Origin: Pseudoneobacillus sp052180215
Lineage (GTDB): Bacteria > Bacillota > Bacilli > Bacillales > Cytobacillaceae
Reading direction: 5' to 3'
DNA: 64,000 bases
Assembly (NCBI RefSeq): GCF_052180215.1
Contig: NZ_CP197471.1
Location: 406,001 to 470,000 of the forward strand
This document shows positions 31,066-39,158 of this stretch, one piece after another (the stretch's first letter is position 1; each line of letters begins with the position of its first letter). The position numbers and the translations under genes are program-made. A model generated the notes under the pieces. That model worked only from the letters and a program-made list of their open reading frames with translations, had not been told where the DNA came from and ran no database searches.

Positions 31066-31659
31066 GTGAGAAATTTAAAAACGATTGATATCACTCTTGT
31101 GGGGATGTTTGTTGCTTTAATGGCGATTGGCTCCAATATTACCTCGATTGTACCATTTATGGTTGTAGGAGGAGTGCCGATCACGTTACAAACCTTTTTT
31201 GCGATTTTAGCAGGACTAGTACTCGGTAGTCGTGTTGGCTCGATTGCCATGATTACATATACATTAGTTGGTTTAGTTGGGGTTCCTGTTTTTGCGCAAT
31301 TTGGAAGCGGTTTTTCTACTTTACTTAGCCCTACATTTGGATTTATTCTTTCCTTTATTTTAGTCGCGTATGTTGTAGGGAAAATGGTTGAAAAAAACAG
31401 AAGTGTTACTACTTTTGTGGTAGCTGCATTAGTTGGTTTCGTGATTAATTATGTAGTTGGAACAAACTGGATGTATTATGGCTATAAATTTTGGGCTGCT
31501 GCACCAGAAGGCTTCAGCTATAAAATGGCTTGGCTTTGGATGGTTGTTCCGCTTCCAAAGGATGTAATCTTAGCGGTATTTGCTGGGATTTTAGGCCACA
31601 GACTAGAAAAGACTGTATTATCAAAGGGCCAGTTTAAGCATCTAAAAAGAGCAGCATAG
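31066..31659 (+). CDS. bioY: Biotin transporter BioY
   Basis: 197 residues from GTG 31066 (AAGGAGG seven bases upstream). Six hydrophobic segments and the BioY features VPFMVVGGVPITLQTFFAILAGLVLGSRVG, PTFGFILSF and the C-terminal GTNWMYYGYKFW...VPLPKDVILAVFAGIL. BioY is the S component of an ECF-type importer and can also act alone or with a shared EcfAT module. The BirA operator upstream confirms the biotin link. Single gene with its own terminator. Confidence 0.95.
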   Translation: MRNLKTIDITLVGMFVALMAIGSNITSIVPFMVVGGVPITLQTFFAILAGLVLGSRVGSIAMITYTLVGLVGVPVFAQFGSGFSTLLSPTFGFILSFILVAYVVGKMVEKNRSVTTFVVAALVGFVINYVVGTNWMYYGYKFWAAAPEGFSYKMAWLWMVVPLPKDVILAVFAGILGHRLEKTVLSKGQFKHLKRAA

Positions 31660-31673
31660 TAATAAAATAATAT

Positions 31674-31712
31674 GGAGTGCCGAACCTGTAAGTGGGGTTC
31701 GGCACTCCTTTT
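31674..31712 (+). terminator. Intrinsic terminator
   Basis: A 12-13-bp perfect stem GGAGTGCCGAACC/GGTTCGGCACTCC followed by TTTT. Confidence 0.9.
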
Positions 31713-31752
31713 GTCTGCTTAGTTGACAAATTCTATTTATTCATTTATCCTT

Positions 31753-31778
31753 AATTCAAGATACTTTAATTTGAGATA
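31753..31778 (+). promoter_or_regulatory. MhqR-like half sites before the dioxygenase gene
   Basis: AATTCAAGATA (31753) and AATTTGAGATA (31768) are direct copies of one half of the inverted repeat TATCTCGAATTCGAGATA known for MhqR in B. subtilis. A third copy, AATTCGAGATA, lies at 37614. Role is suggested only. Confidence 0.4.
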
Positions 31779-31861
31779 TTTTGATATTTGGAAACTATGA
31801 GAATAGGGAAGACTATTTTTGATGGAAAAATATTGTATTTAGAAATAAAGGAGTGAACGGC

Positions 31862-32800
31862 ATGACTAAAAAAACAATGGGTATTCATCATATTTCAGCG
31901 ATTGTCGGACATCCTCAAGAAAATGTTGATTTTTATGCGGGTGTATTAGGCCTACGCTTAGTGAAACAAACCGTTAACTTTGATGACCCAGGAACCTATC
32001 ATCTTTATTTTGGTGATGAAAGTGGTAACCCAGGAACGATTATTACCTTTTTTCCATGGGCAGATGCTTATTCAGGGCGAATTGGCGATGGTCAAGTAGG
32101 GGTGACATCCTATCTTGTTCCAACAGGGGCTATGGAATTCTGGGAAAAGAGATTACAACATTTTAAGATTCCTTTTACAAAAATGATACGCTTTGGCGAA
32201 GAATATCTAGTGTTTGGGGATCCGCATGGTCTTCATTTAGAGATAGTCGAAAGAGAAGATGGTCAAAAGAACACTTGGGATTTTGATGGTATTTCTTCTG
32301 ATGTAGCTATTAAGGGATTTGGCGGAGCTACTCTTCTATCTGCAAGACCTGATGAAACCGCACATCTTCTTGAACATGTAATGGGATTAGAGAAAGTCGG
32401 TGAAGAAGGAGAGTTCGTTCGATTTCGTTCCATAGGTATCATTGGAAATATCATTGATTTAAAGAAGACATCAAGTGGCCGAGGGAGAATGGGTGTCGGA
32501 ACGGTTCATCATATTGCTTGGCGTGCAAAGGATGACCAAGATCAATTAGACTGGAAAAAGCTTATCGAAAGCAATGGATATGGGGTAACGCCCGTTAAAG
32601 ACCGGAATTACTTTAATGCGGTTTACTTTAGAGAACATGGGGAAATTCTTTTTGAAATTGCTACAGATCCACCTGGTTTTGCTTATGATGAGTCACAGGC
32701 TACCATGGGAGAAAAATTGATGCTACCTCCACAATATGAATCACAAAGAGAGAAGATTGAACAAGGATTGATTCCGATTACAGTAAGAGAACTAGACTAA
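31862..32800 (+). CDS. Ring-cleaving dioxygenase of the VOC superfamily (MhqA/MhqO-like)
   Basis: 312 residues from ATG 31862 (AAAGGAG eight bases upstream). Two VOC modules: GIHHISAIVGHPQENVDFYAGVLGLRLVKQTVNFDDP and, from about 150, GFGGATLLSARPDETAHLLEHVMGLEKV...GTVHHIAWRAKDD. Metal ligands are probably His in IHHIS, His in VHHIA and the late Glu in EHGEILFEIATDPPGFAYDE. Members in B. subtilis cope with hydroquinones and catechol-like compounds under MhqR. The next gene, 37 bp on, is an MhqD-like esterase, which strengthens the assignment. Confidence 0.87.
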   Translation: MTKKTMGIHHISAIVGHPQENVDFYAGVLGLRLVKQTVNFDDPGTYHLYFGDESGNPGTIITFFPWADAYSGRIGDGQVGVTSYLVPTGAMEFWEKRLQHFKIPFTKMIRFGEEYLVFGDPHGLHLEIVEREDGQKNTWDFDGISSDVAIKGFGGATLLSARPDETAHLLEHVMGLEKVGEEGEFVRFRSIGIIGNIIDLKKTSSGRGRMGVGTVHHIAWRAKDDQDQLDWKKLIESNGYGVTPVKDRNYFNAVYFREHGEILFEIATDPPGFAYDESQATMGEKLMLPPQYESQREKIEQGLIPITVRELD

Positions 32801-32837
32801 ACATGTTTGTGGAATGAGTTAGGAAGGAGAATCAGAG

Positions 32838-33452
32838 ATGAAACATATTTTTCAAAAAGGTAAGGATGACACGAAATCGACTTTTCTTTTACTTCATGGA
32901 ACGGGTGGAAATGAATTAGATCTAATCCCTTTAGCAGGTAAAATAGATGAAGATGCTTCCTATTTAAGTGTGCGCGGAAATGTGTTAGAAAATGGTATGC
33001 CTCGATTTTTCCGCAGACTAGCAGAAGGCGTTTTTGATGAGGAAGATTTAATTTTTCGAACAAAGGAACTGAATGATTTTATAGATGAAGTATCCGTAAA
33101 ATATGGATTTGACCGCGGAAATGTGATTGCAATTGGGTATTCTAATGGTGCAAACATAGCAGGAAGTTTATTGTTTCACTACCAAGATGCATTGAAAGGG
33201 GCAATCCTCCATCATCCGATGGTTCCAATAAAGGGGATCGAATTACCAGACCTAACTGGAACATCTGTATTTATCGGTGCTGGAACCAATGACCCTATCT
33301 GCTCCCCGTTAGAATCTGCTGAATTACAATCTATATTAGAAAGAGCCAATGCAAAAGTTCATCTACATTGGGAAAATAGAGGGCATCAATTGACATATGA
33401 TGAAGTAGAAGCGGCTGCAGAGTGGTATAAGAAAAACGTAGTGGGGAAATAA
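32838..33452 (+). CDS. MhqD-like carboxylesterase (alpha/beta hydrolase)
   Basis: 204 residues. LLLHGTGGNELDLIPLAGKI carries the oxyanion HG motif; VIAIGYSNGANIAGSLLFHY holds the nucleophile Ser in GYSNG; GAGTNDPICSPLES and NRGHQL supply the Asp and His. The family are phospholipase/carboxylesterase-type hydrolases; MhqD and MhqO are co-regulated in Bacillus in response to electrophilic quinones. AAGGAGAATC is the ribosome site. Probably co-transcribed with the dioxygenase gene. Confidence 0.87.
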   Translation: MKHIFQKGKDDTKSTFLLLHGTGGNELDLIPLAGKIDEDASYLSVRGNVLENGMPRFFRRLAEGVFDEEDLIFRTKELNDFIDEVSVKYGFDRGNVIAIGYSNGANIAGSLLFHYQDALKGAILHHPMVPIKGIELPDLTGTSVFIGAGTNDPICSPLESAELQSILERANAKVHLHWENRGHQLTYDEVEAAAEWYKKNVVGK

Positions 33453-33576
33453 AATTAGAGCTAATCTATGATGGATTAGCTCTTTTTTTTTTAGAAATGG
33501 TTTGTAGCGAGTAAGACTCCTAGTTCCAGTTTAAATTAGGAATTGGAATTATTGACCATTTCATATTGGATGTGAT

Positions 33577-33596
33577 ATATTTCATATGTGAAATAT
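33577..33596 (+). promoter_or_regulatory. Palindromic operator upstream of the marR gene
   Basis: ATATTTCA-TATG-TGAAATAT is an inverted repeat 22 bp before the start of the MarR-family gene. Similar repeats follow the gene, so it is probably the site of that regulator. Confidence 0.65.
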
Positions 33597-33617
33597 TTGG
33601 TGGAGGGCAAAAAAGTT

Positions 33618-34043
33618 ATGCAACTCGAAACACTTCGTCTTCTTTACTTAAAAATTAGAGATGTTAATAATCTTTCCCAAAAGCACTTTAGTCAATGTCT
33701 CGAAGAAAAAGAGATTACTCCTGTACAATTTGGGGTTTTAACTACTTTGCAGAGTGGGGAACCGATGACAATGACCAAACTTTATACATTAGTTGGTTGT
33801 GTTCCAAGTAATATGACTACACTGATTAATCGTATGGTCCGTGACGAATTAGTGCAAACAACTAAGAATCCCGATGATCAACGTCAAACCTTAGTTTATT
33901 TAACGCCAAAAGGTGAGGAGTTGCGAGCCTCTTTGACTAGTTTATACCAATCCTTTCTGGAGTCTAATTTCAAAGTGCTTAGTAATGAAGAACAGGAAAG
34001 TCTTTTGGGAATGATGTTAAAGCTAGAAAAAAGCCTAAGTTAA
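33618..34043 (+). CDS. MarR-family transcriptional regulator
   Basis: 141 residues from ATG 33618 (TGGAGGG ten bases upstream). The winged helix is MTMTKLYTLVGCVPSNMTTLINRMVRDELVQTTKNPDDQRQTLVYLTPKGEEL, with the DxR wing motif as DDQRQ. Cys22 and Cys67 could allow thiol sensing as in MhqR/OhrR-type proteins, but position alone does not prove it. Palindromes ATATTTCA-N4-TGAAATA flank the gene on both sides and suggest it controls itself and the MFS gene downstream. Confidence 0.88.
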   Translation: MQLETLRLLYLKIRDVNNLSQKHFSQCLEEKEITPVQFGVLTTLQSGEPMTMTKLYTLVGCVPSNMTTLINRMVRDELVQTTKNPDDQRQTLVYLTPKGEELRASLTSLYQSFLESNFKVLSNEEQESLLGMMLKLEKSLS

Positions 34044-34064
34044 TTAGGCTTCTATTTTAAGTGT

Positions 34065-34118
34065 ATATTTCACATATGAAATAAAAAAAGCATCGATAAA
34101 TACTTCATATATGAAGTA
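34065..34118 (+). promoter_or_regulatory. Two palindromes between marR and the MFS gene
   Basis: ATATTTCA-CATA-TGAAATA (34065-34083) copies the site at 33577. TACTTCATATATGAAGTA (34101-34118) is a perfect 18-bp palindrome with the same TTCAT/ATGAA core. Both lie before the MFS gene. The marR transcript ends at a small hairpin (34029-34049). Confidence 0.62.
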
Positions 34119-34138
34119 ATTTAAAAAGGAGAATGAAA

Positions 34139-35338
34139 ATGAAAAGAAATGAGAAAGGTTTATTATTCTTATTGGGGTTAACCGCTTTTTTTATCGGACT
34201 TGACTCTCTCGTGGTTTCACCTTTGATTCCGCAAATTTTGCAATCTAGCAAAGCTCCATTGGAACTAGGCGGTTTATTAATTACCGTTTATGCGTTGTTT
34301 TATGGGGTTTCGGCACCTTTGTTTGGTCCAATTTCCGATAGAATTGGACGAAAAAAGATGATTACAGTGGGCATGTTTATTTTTTCAGTCGGCACATTTT
34401 TTACCGGAATGACAACTCAGTTTCCTATTATTTTAGTGTTTAGAGCCCTTACTGGATTATCTGGAGCAATGGTGATTCCTAGTATCTTTGCATTCATCGG
34501 AGATACCATTGCTCCGGAAAAGAAAGGGAGGGCAATGGGAATAGTCATGGGTTCAATGATTGGCTCGACCGTTTTAGGAGTACCAATTGGAGCATTTATT
34601 GCAAACGTGACCTCTTGGCAATGGACATTTCTTATCATCGGTTTATTTTCTATTATTATATTTGGACTGAATATCATAGGCTTACCAAAAAACTCACCAC
34701 AAATGAAGACTCAAATTTCACCAGTTAAAGCCTATTTAGGTCAGTTCAAAAGGGTATTTACTAATGTTTCTGTTTTGTTTGCGCTATTGGCTACATTTTT
34801 ATGGACAATTGGACTTCATGGAATGTTCTCTTATATAGGGGTCTTTTACCAGCAAAACTTTCATTTGGAGTTAGATCAATTAGGAATCGTCATTTTCCTT
34901 GCTGGTTTTGCAAGTGTAGTAGGAAATATCATGGGAGGAAGATGGTCCGATAAAGTGGGTTTGAAAAAGGTAATTTATATTGCGAGTTTTTCAGCTGCTC
35001 TATTTGTATTCCTTTTTTCATGGATGACGCAATATTTCCTTTTGGCAGTTGTAGTTCATATACTGTGGAGTGCAGCAATTGGGTTTGGGCAGGCATCTTT
35101 AACTTCCTTAATAGCGGATTTGAATCCTAAAACAAGAGGAACGGTCATGTCATTAAATAGTTCGGCTATGTATTTAGGAATGACATTTGCTTCAGGAACG
35201 GCTTCGTATTTACTTGTTGAATACAGCTTTTTGGCGATTGGCATTTTTTGTGCTCTTGCGGCTCTTTTAGTTCTACCGGTTATTTCTAAAGTAATGGAGG
35301 AGAAAGTTGAGAAGAGTACCGTTACATTAGGCCAATAA
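34139..35338 (+). CDS. MFS drug-efflux transporter
   Basis: 399 residues from ATG 34139; the ATG at 34133 is too close to AGGAG. Twelve hydrophobic segments. Signature loops are GPISDRIGRKKMI (loop 2-3), LTGLSGAMVIPSIFAFIGDTIAPEKKGRAMGIVMGSMIGSTVLGVP (the antiporter-type motif C) and GRWSDKVGLKKV (loop 8-9), which place it in the 12-helix drug:H+ antiporter type. Controlled, by position, by the MarR protein upstream. Substrate unknown, perhaps quinone-like or phenolic toxins given the neighbours. Confidence 0.88.
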   Translation: MKRNEKGLLFLLGLTAFFIGLDSLVVSPLIPQILQSSKAPLELGGLLITVYALFYGVSAPLFGPISDRIGRKKMITVGMFIFSVGTFFTGMTTQFPIILVFRALTGLSGAMVIPSIFAFIGDTIAPEKKGRAMGIVMGSMIGSTVLGVPIGAFIANVTSWQWTFLIIGLFSIIIFGLNIIGLPKNSPQMKTQISPVKAYLGQFKRVFTNVSVLFALLATFLWTIGLHGMFSYIGVFYQQNFHLELDQLGIVIFLAGFASVVGNIMGGRWSDKVGLKKVIYIASFSAALFVFLFSWMTQYFLLAVVVHILWSAAIGFGQASLTSLIADLNPKTRGTVMSLNSSAMYLGMTFASGTASYLLVEYSFLAIGIFCALAALLVLPVISKVMEEKVEKSTVTLGQ

Positions 35339-35395
35339 TCTTCATAGAAGAAAGAGCTATTCCTTAGTGGATTAGCTCTCACTTTTATATGGGAT

Positions 35396-36514
35396 TTAAA
35401 TATTTTTTGTAAAACTAACATCGATTTGAATGATTTCTGAGCGGCTGCCAATTCGAAGTGGTGGCCCCCAGAAACCAAACCCTGACGAAACAATCGCATG
35501 AAGTTGATTAAATTGTTGGTGGCCCCAATCAAGGTCAAATATTCGTCTGGTGATCAGATGATTAGGTGCCATTTGACCTCGATGTGTATGTCCGGATAAT
35601 AAAAGATCCATTCCGTTTTGAACCGCCTGTTTAATCTCAGCCGGTTGATGGTCCATCATGATAATGGGATAAGTATGATCGAGACCTTTGACAAGCCCTT
35701 CAATGGATTGACGTTTATGGTCCGTTTTATCTTTGCGTCCCACAAGGAAAAAGGATTCATCGATTTTGACAATCTCATCTTGTAAAATTTTTATGCCAAT
35801 GCGATTCATTTCTGCGATAAATTCAGGTATCGCTCGACCATAGTATTCATGATTTCCGAGAACCCCATATATACCTAATGGAGCTGATAAATCCTTCAAT
35901 ACATCCCCCATTTTTTTCTGAATAAATGGTTTTGGGTCATCATCAATGATGTCACCTGGTAATAAGATTAAATCGGGTTTCATATCGTTTATGTTTTTTA
36001 CAAGACGACGAGAATGTGCTAAGCCGGATAAATTGCCAAAATGCATATCAGAAGCCATAGCAATTCGTAATTGGGTTCTGTTGCTAACTAGCTTCGGTAT
36101 TTCCAACGTATAGGTACGGATGATTGGGCTATAAGCATTGAATGTTCCGTATAGTAAGAGACCGATAAAGGTAATGATAACGATTGTGCCTGTTGCAGCT
36201 ATAACAGTTTCAGGTGAAAAACCTAAAAGAGTGAGAATGAAAACCATTAAGTTTGCAACAGGTAAGATTAAAACAGCGTACTGAAGAATGCCAAACCAGT
36301 AGGCACCTATGATTTTGAAAATCGTAAAGGAATGGTGGAAACGGCCGATTAAGTAAGAATAAGAAAGTAGTATTAGGATGATTCCCAGCACCCATTTATC
36401 CTCCAGGCCTAAGGCGGCATGTAACCAAGCCCAAAGATTCCATCCAATATAGAATGTCAGTGCTGTGTAAATAATAAAAAAGATTAGGATTCGAAAGACA
36501 ACACGTGGGTTCAT
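35396..36514 (-). CDS. Membrane-anchored metallophosphoesterase (YkuE-like group)
   Basis: 372 residues. Four or five membrane helices in the first 135 residues, then a calcineurin-like domain: IAMASDMHFGN, LLPGDIIDDDPKPF, LGNHEYYGR, IMMDHQPAE and LSGHTHRGQMAPNH, which supply the two-metal ligand set. Members hydrolyse phosphodiesters or lipid phosphates at the membrane; the substrate here is unknown. Isolated gene on the minus strand with an AAGGAAGG ribosome site. Confidence 0.88.
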   Translation of the reverse strand: MNPRVVFRILIFFIIYTALTFYIGWNLWAWLHAALGLEDKWVLGIILILLSYSYLIGRFHHSFTIFKIIGAYWFGILQYAVLILPVANLMVFILTLLGFSPETVIAATGTIVIITFIGLLLYGTFNAYSPIIRTYTLEIPKLVSNRTQLRIAMASDMHFGNLSGLAHSRRLVKNINDMKPDLILLPGDIIDDDPKPFIQKKMGDVLKDLSAPLGIYGVLGNHEYYGRAIPEFIAEMNRIGIKILQDEIVKIDESFFLVGRKDKTDHKRQSIEGLVKGLDHTYPIIMMDHQPAEIKQAVQNGMDLLLSGHTHRGQMAPNHLITRRIFDLDWGHQQFNQLHAIVSSGFGFWGPPLRIGSRSEIIQIDVSFTKNI

Positions 36515-36610
36515 GTAGAATAACCTTCCTTATTGATTAGTTCGTATAAAGTACAATAAGCTATCCTATGGGAAAAGTCTATTTTGAAAGATCGGCATGA
36601 GGAGCTAAAT

Positions 36611-36661
36611 GAAAAAATGTTAGGTACCTTTGGGAGAGAATCCCTTTGGTAACTAACATTC
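36611..36661 (-). terminator. Minus-strand terminator downstream of the Lrp-like gene
   Basis: On the minus strand ATGTTAGTTACC...GGGA pairs with TCCC...GGTACCTAACAT (small internal AAA/AAA bulge) and TTTTTT follows. It lies about 390 bp after the stop of the Lrp-like gene, so the tandem repeats at 36791-37065 would form its long 3' untranslated RNA. The stretch 36662-36790 holds nothing I can name. Confidence 0.65.
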
Positions 36662-36790
36662 AGATTTTGGAACGTTTTATTTGTGTTTTTTAGGATAAAT
36701 GCACATTTTTTAGAGATTTTTTACGAGAAAAGTAAGGTTTTTTGAAAAAAATAGCTAAAATACTTTGTATCATGAGAAGTATTTGGAGTA

Positions 36791-37065
36791 TATGCTCGAC
36801 TAACCAAGGGAAATGCTCGAGTTAAAAAATATATGCTCGACTTTCAGAGAGAAATGCTCGAGTTTGAAAAAATATGCTCGACTTTCATAGGGAAATGCTC
36901 GAGTTTAAAAAAATATGCTCGACTTTCGAAGTGAAATGCTTGAGTTTAAAAAAATATGTTCGACCTTCAAAGGGAAATGCTCGAGTTTGAAAAAATATGC
37001 TCGACTTTCAAAGGGAAATGCTCGAGTTTAAAAAAATATGCTCGACTTTCAGAAGGATATGCTCG
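36791..37065. repeat. 41-bp tandem repeat array, about 6.5 copies
   Basis: TATGCTCGAC recurs at 36791, 36832, 36873, 36914, 36955, 36996 and 37037, exactly 41 bp apart, and once more at 37058 at half spacing. Each unit contains a second ATGCTCGAG about 21 bp after the first, so ATGCTCGA returns every 20 or 21 bp. Units differ mainly at one or two bases in the linker. The last copy runs into the 3' end of the Lrp-like gene and provides its final residues and stop codon. No CRISPR-like spacers. Confidence 0.9.
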
Positions 37066-37519
37066 AACCCTCATCCCCAAACCGTATTGGACCAGATTGT
37101 ATTGGTGAAGACAACACAATCAAAGTGGTTGATTTTCCGTACTTCATTGTATTATTTATAAACAATTCCAACTGAGAAACAGATGAAGTAACAATTTTAA
37201 CTAAATAGCTGTATTGCCCAGCTAGTCTGTTGCATTCAACAACTTCGGGATGATTTTTACAAAATTCTACAAACTGCTCACAACGTTCGGTATCAAATAA
37301 TATAAACGCGGAAATGGGTTTATTGACTTTTTCAGGATTGATGACCACGGAGTATTGTTGAATAATCCCTCTTTCTTCAAGCTTTCGTACCCGCTCCGCT
37401 GCAGCAGGGGCAGTCAGGGCCACTTTTTTACCCAATTCGGTCATCGTCATTCTTCCGTTGGCTTGTAATTCCTCTAGTATTTTTAAATCGGTTTGATCCA
37501 TATTGGTTGTACCATCCAT
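37049..37519 (-). CDS. Lrp/AsnC-family transcriptional regulator
   Basis: 156 residues. The N-terminal helix-turn-helix is MDQTDLKILEELQANGRMTMTELGKKVALTAPAAAERVRKLEERGII; the C-terminal RAM domain follows from about 65 to 145 (ISAFILFDTERCEQFVEF, LAGQYSYLVKIVTSSVSQLELFI). It senses an amino acid or similar small effector. The last residues (GSSISF) and the stop are read from a copy of the 41-bp repeat, so the original C-terminus may have been replaced. GGAAAG ribosome site before the ATG. Confidence 0.9.
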   Translation of the reverse strand: MDGTTNMDQTDLKILEELQANGRMTMTELGKKVALTAPAAAERVRKLEERGIIQQYSVVINPEKVNKPISAFILFDTERCEQFVEFCKNHPEVVECNRLAGQYSYLVKIVTSSVSQLELFINNTMKYGKSTTLIVLSSPIQSGPIRFGDEGSSISF

Positions 37520-37676
37520 TCTTTCTTCTTTCCTTTAGATTATCGGAAAATTTATATTTTTGGCAATACAGAAGGCAGTTTATTTGTAATTTTTGTTAGA
37601 GTGATTTACCGTTAATTCGAGATATTTTTAAACAAATAGGGAAAAATAGAACAGTTGTTTAAAGGAGGAAATGCAA

Positions 37677-37970
37677 ATGTTAGTTTTACATGCCTATATT
37701 AAGGTGGACCCAACACAATGCGAGGTATATCTGGAACATGCTCGTGAAGTGATGAAGGGTTCAAAGGCGGAAGCGGGTTGCAACAGCTATCATCTTTATG
37801 AGGACACCCTTGAGCCAAATAGCTTTGTGATGGTCGAGGAATGGAAGGATGCTGCTGCACTTGAACATCATTTTTCTACTGAACATTATAAAGCATTTAA
37901 AGAAGCAACAGGTTCTATGTTAGCGGAACCACCAACATTAGTACGTTATGAAATAGCTTCGAAACAATAA
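37677..37970 (+). CDS. Antibiotic-biosynthesis-monooxygenase-fold (YgiN-like) protein
   Basis: 97 residues from ATG 37677, which is eight bases after AAAGGAGG; the ATG at 37671 is too close. LHAYIKVDPTQCEVYLEHAREVMKGSKAEAGCNSYHLYED and FVMVEEWKDAAALEHHFSTEHYKAF are the dimeric alpha-beta barrel signature of the ABM family (quinol monooxygenase YgiN type). It lies 21 bp before an Old-Yellow-Enzyme homologue. A half site like the MhqR box (37614-37624) lies upstream, so a quinone-related role fits. Confidence 0.83.
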   Translation: MLVLHAYIKVDPTQCEVYLEHAREVMKGSKAEAGCNSYHLYEDTLEPNSFVMVEEWKDAAALEHHFSTEHYKAFKEATGSMLAEPPTLVRYEIASKQ

Positions 37971-37991
37971 AAACAACTGGAGGCTTACAAC

Positions 37992-39110
37992 ATGAATCCT
38001 ACATACAAACTACTTTTTGAGCCATTTTCATTCCGAAATGGTGTAAGTTTAAAAAATCGTATTATCATGGCACCGATGACGAATTTTTCCTCAAATCCTG
38101 ATGGGACCGTCTCTGATTCAGAGGTAGCTTACTATGCTCGGCGATCTAGCGGAGTAAGTATGGTGATTACAGCTTGTACGTTTGTGACAGCTAATGGTAA
38201 AGGGTTTCAAGGTGAATTCGCTGGAAATAGTGATGAAATGATTCCCAGTCTTAAAAGACTCGCTTCCGCCATCAAGGAGCAAGGGGCAAAAGCGATTCTG
38301 CAAATCTTTCACGGTGGTCGTGAATGCCCGTCAGACTTAGTGAATGGAGATGTAGTTAGTGCAAGTGCGGTCCAATCGGAACGAAGTGGTTCAAATGTTC
38401 CAAGGGAACTATCCGATGAAGAGGTACAATCGATTATTCGTGATTTTGGCGAAGCGACACGCCGTGCGATTGAGGCAGGTTATGATGGCGTAGAAATTCA
38501 TGGTGCAAACGGATACTTAATTCAACAATTTTTCTCTCCACATTCCAACCGTCGTGAAGATCGTTGGGGTGGAAGTATTGAAAAAAGATTATCCTTTCCA
38601 CTTGCTGTAGTGGATGAAGTTCAGAAAGTGGTTAATGAGCATGCGAAAGAACCATTTATAGTTGGCTATCGCTTTTCACCAGAGGAGCCTGAAACCCCAG
38701 GTATTACAATGGCTGATACATTAGTATTAATCGATGCCTTAGCTGATAAAAATTTAGACTATCTACATGTCTCGCAAACGGATTTCTGGGCAAAGCCAAG
38801 AAGAGGAGTAGAAGATTCTCGAACTCGATTAGAAATCATTCATGAACGTGTGGGCGATAAGGTTCCTGTGATAGGTGTTGGTTCTATTTACAGTGCTGAA
38901 GATGCGGGAAGAGCTATACAGACAGGTCTTCCATTATTGGCATTAGGGCGGGAATTAATTATTGATCCAGATTGGGTTCAAAAAGTGGAAAGCGGCAAAG
39001 AGAACGAAATCGAAACAAAAATTGATAAAAATGCACAGGATCGACTTGTTGTTCCGGATCCTTTATGGCAGGCTATAGTGAACTCTCCAGGATGGTTTCC
39101 GGGAGTTTAA
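37992..39110 (+). CDS. NADH:flavin oxidoreductase, Old Yellow Enzyme family (YqiG-like)
   Basis: 372 residues, one TIM barrel that binds FMN. Landmarks are LKNRIIMAPMTNFSSNPDGTVSDSEVAYYARRSSGVSMVITACTFV, ILQIFHGGREC (the usual substrate-binding HxGR region), GYDGVEIHGANGYLIQQFFSPHSNRREDRWGGS, and the phosphate-binding end GVGSIYSAEDAGRAIQTGLPLLALGRELIIDP. It reduces activated C=C bonds of unsaturated carbonyls or related electrophiles with NAD(P)H. ACTGGAGG is the ribosome site. It probably forms an operon with the ABM gene. Confidence 0.9.
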   Translation: MNPTYKLLFEPFSFRNGVSLKNRIIMAPMTNFSSNPDGTVSDSEVAYYARRSSGVSMVITACTFVTANGKGFQGEFAGNSDEMIPSLKRLASAIKEQGAKAILQIFHGGRECPSDLVNGDVVSASAVQSERSGSNVPRELSDEEVQSIIRDFGEATRRAIEAGYDGVEIHGANGYLIQQFFSPHSNRREDRWGGSIEKRLSFPLAVVDEVQKVVNEHAKEPFIVGYRFSPEEPETPGITMADTLVLIDALADKNLDYLHVSQTDFWAKPRRGVEDSRTRLEIIHERVGDKVPVIGVGSIYSAEDAGRAIQTGLPLLALGRELIIDPDWVQKVESGKENEIETKIDKNAQDRLVVPDPLWQAIVNSPGWFPGV

Positions 39111-39115
39111 TCTCA

Positions 39116-39155
39116 TATCAAAAGGGATGTTCATTTGAAAAGAACATCCCTTTTA
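39116..39155. terminator. Bidirectional terminator
   Basis: AAAAGGGATGTTC pairs with GAACATCCCTTTT around ATTTGAAAA. It serves the converging oxidoreductase and ammonium-transporter genes. Confidence 0.92.
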
Positions 39156-39158
39156 TTT

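Noticed and set aside
36791..37065. CRISPR array
   Set aside because: Units are uniform along their whole length with no variable spacers, and there are no cas genes in the window.
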